This document shows, in pieces, positions 6,279 through 7,416 of a stretch of 7,416 nucleotides of DNA. The stretch is from Candidatus Microgenomates bacterium (lineage in GTDB: Bacteria; Patescibacteriota; Microgenomatia; UBA1400; PJMF01). Every line of letters begins with the position of its first letter. Positions within the stretch are counted from its first letter, which is position 1. Where the stretch lies: assembly GCA_015485595.1 (NCBI GenBank), contig WFTH01000076.1, positions 1 through 7,416 on the forward strand, in the 5' to 3' direction. Both the position numbers and the translations under genes were made by a program. The notes beneath the pieces were generated by a model. That model had not been told where the DNA came from, did not search any database, and saw nothing but the letters and a program-made list of their open reading frames with translations.

Positions 6279-6848
6279 ATGTCTAAGAATCCTGCCCAGT
6301 TTAACGAAGTTAACTTTTTACCTGAGGACCCGTTTTTTGAGACCGTAGCTGGTAGAGTGATTCGCTGGGCTTTAACCGCCGGCCGTTACTTGGTTATCTT
6401 TACCGAATTAATCGTGATTATTAGCTTTGCCACCAGGTTTAAACTCGATGTCGAGCGTACCAATCTAAACAACTCAATTGCTCAAAAAGTAGCCATTATC
6501 GAGTCTTATGGCAATGTTGAAAAACAGTTTAAATCGATTCAAAACCGCATTACCTACTTTAAAGAGGTGAGTCAGCATAAGGTTAACACCGACTTCTTTC
6601 TTTATCTAAATCGGGTTATTCCCAGCGGAGTCAAGATCGATAAGTTGGTAATTACCGAAGATAGAGTTAGCGCCTCAGGCATAGCTCCCTCTCAAACCAA
6701 GCTAAACATCCTGATAACCAATCTTAAAAGGTCGGATAAGTTTAGTCAAGTCAGTTTGGGAAAAATCGAAAAAAATGCCAAGACTCAAGAAATCGAGTTT
6801 CGATTTAATGCTACCATTAACCATGCCAAGACTGATAACAAAAACTAG
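6279..6848 (+). CDS. pilN: PilN-like type IV pilus assembly protein
   Basis: A 189-residue bitopic membrane protein. The short cytoplasmic N-terminus carries 'VNFLPEDPF' (11-19), the counterpart of the INLLP motif by which PilN proteins bind the cytoplasmic actin-like protein PilM. A single transmembrane helix (about 35-51) follows, then a helical, probably coiled-coil stretch (55-98). The C-terminal alpha/beta domain (about 102-180) is the ferredoxin-like fold that pairs with PilO. Together these form the inner-membrane alignment platform of the type IV pilus. There is no Shine-Dalgarno site, and the start is set by the promoter 8 nt upstream. pilO begins 3 nt after the stop. PilM, PilB, PilC and pilins are not in the window. 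The PilN-like architecture is clear; a role in DNA uptake or attachment is inferred from what is known for CPR cells. Confidence 0.85.
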   Translation: MSKNPAQFNEVNFLPEDPFFETVAGRVIRWALTAGRYLVIFTELIVIISFATRFKLDVERTNLNNSIAQKVAIIESYGNVEKQFKSIQNRITYFKEVSQHKVNTDFFLYLNRVIPSGVKIDKLVITEDRVSASGIAPSQTKLNILITNLKRSDKFSQVSLGKIEKNAKTQEIEFRFNATINHAKTDNKN

Positions 6849-6851
6849 ATC

Positions 6852-7416
6852 ATGATAAAAAAAACTTTGTCTGCCAGCAAAAAACAGAGAGATCTAACCT
6901 TAACCTTGCTTAAGTTCTATCAGAAACCAAGCGTTAAACTTCCACTTGAACTGTTTCTTTCTATCAGTCTGGTTATTTTGCTCGTGGTGGTAGCCGTTCA
7001 GCCAACACTGGTCACCATGACAGAGCTAACCAAAGAGATAAACGAGAAAAAAGAGATAAACGAAAAACTACCTAAAAAGATCGCCGCTTTAAACACTGCT
7101 CAAGCCGAGCTTCTTAGACTTAAGGATAAACTGCCTCTTTTAGATGAAGCCCTGCCGGAAGAAATAGAGATTGTTCGTTACCTAAAAATAATTGAGTATG
7201 AGGCAAGTAGAAACGCTTTAACCATAATCAGTCTTACTGTAAACGAACTACCAGAAAAATCTGAGCAAGCTCCAAAAACCAAGCAGAAAGAAAGACAAGC
7301 ACTAGACCTAACCATCAATGTTGACGGAAGTTACAATGATATTAAGAACTTTATCGGCATGCTCGAAAGAAGTCGGGCCAGTTTTTTGATAAACTCGGTT
7401 TCTTTCTCAAAGAAGA
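6852..7416 (+). CDS. pilO: PilO-like type IV pilus assembly protein (3' end cut off by window edge)
   Basis: The frame is open from ATG 6852 to the last base, giving 188 codons with the C-terminus missing. The layout is that of PilO: a basic cytoplasmic N-terminus (1-30), one transmembrane helix (about 31-51), an extracytoplasmic coiled coil (57-92), then 'LPEEIEIVRYLKIIEYEA' (101-118). That last segment matches the usual LP...ll..ie..A pattern before the ferredoxin-like domain. A Lys/Glu/Pro-rich insert (133-150) and a strand-helix unit, 'LDLTINVDGSYNDIKNFI' (151-168), follow. The gene lies 3 nt after pilN with no Shine-Dalgarno site, so reinitiation or coupling is likely. PilO forms a heterodimer with PilN. 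Sequence identity in this family is low, so the call rests on architecture and neighbourhood. Confidence 0.82.
   Translation, partial: MIKKTLSASKKQRDLTLTLLKFYQKPSVKLPLELFLSISLVILLVVVAVQPTLVTMTELTKEINEKKEINEKLPKKIAALNTAQAELLRLKDKLPLLDEALPEEIEIVRYLKIIEYEASRNALTIISLTVNELPEKSEQAPKTKQKERQALDLTINVDGSYNDIKNFIGMLERSRASFLINSVSFSKK
7032..7067 (+). repeat. Tandem 18-bp duplication inside pilO
   Basis: Two adjacent 18-bp units (7032-7049 and 7050-7067) differ at a single third-codon position (GAG/GAA) and both encode Lys-Glu-Ile-Asn-Glu-Lys. They lie in the coiled coil just after the membrane helix. The frame is kept. The near identity suggests a recent in-frame duplication. Confidence 0.75.

Overview
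The window reads as chromosomal DNA of an uncultivated Patescibacteria/CPR bacterium, most likely of the Microgenomates type. The reasons are the PilN-PilO pair with its NFLP-type N-terminus, the small membrane proteins in the left operon, the style of the LepA and MurJ sequences, and very compact spacing. UGA acts as a normal stop (murJ ends in TGA and UGG encodes Trp), which argues against the recoded Gracilibacteria/Absconditabacteria. The lineage call is an inference from protein style, not from a marker tree.

Layout. Everything left of about 4393 is transcribed leftward and everything right of about 4572 rightward, from a 178-nt divergent control region (4394-4571). Leftward: rpsT (bS20) and lepA (EF4) form a tight pair under a near-consensus promoter. 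After a 108-nt gap a second leftward operon follows: a PH-domain membrane protein, an 87-residue two-helix membrane protein, and a large single-TM protein that runs off the left edge. The last has an N-terminal region faintly like a degenerate PP2C phosphatase. Rightward: murJ (lipid II flippase family), then pilN and pilO (type IV pilus inner-membrane assembly proteins). pilO runs off the right edge.

How the genes fit together. rpsT-lepA serve the ribosome, murJ serves peptidoglycan precursor export, and pilN-pilO belong to the type IV pilus platform that CPR cells use for attachment or DNA uptake. The three-gene left operon is an uncharacterised membrane module; its genes are joined by a TAATG overlap and a 1-nt gap.

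The most interesting pattern is in the control signals. Three of the four promoters I can place (for the PH gene, murJ and pilN) put the -10 box only 7-12 nt before the ATG, with no Shine-Dalgarno sequence, so their mRNAs should be leaderless or nearly so. rpsT instead has a leader of about 50 nt with an AGGAG site. I found no tRNA, rRNA, CRISPR array, insertion sequence or clear sign of horizontal transfer, and no convincing new defence or mobile system. There is no gene-free stretch longer than 300 bases.
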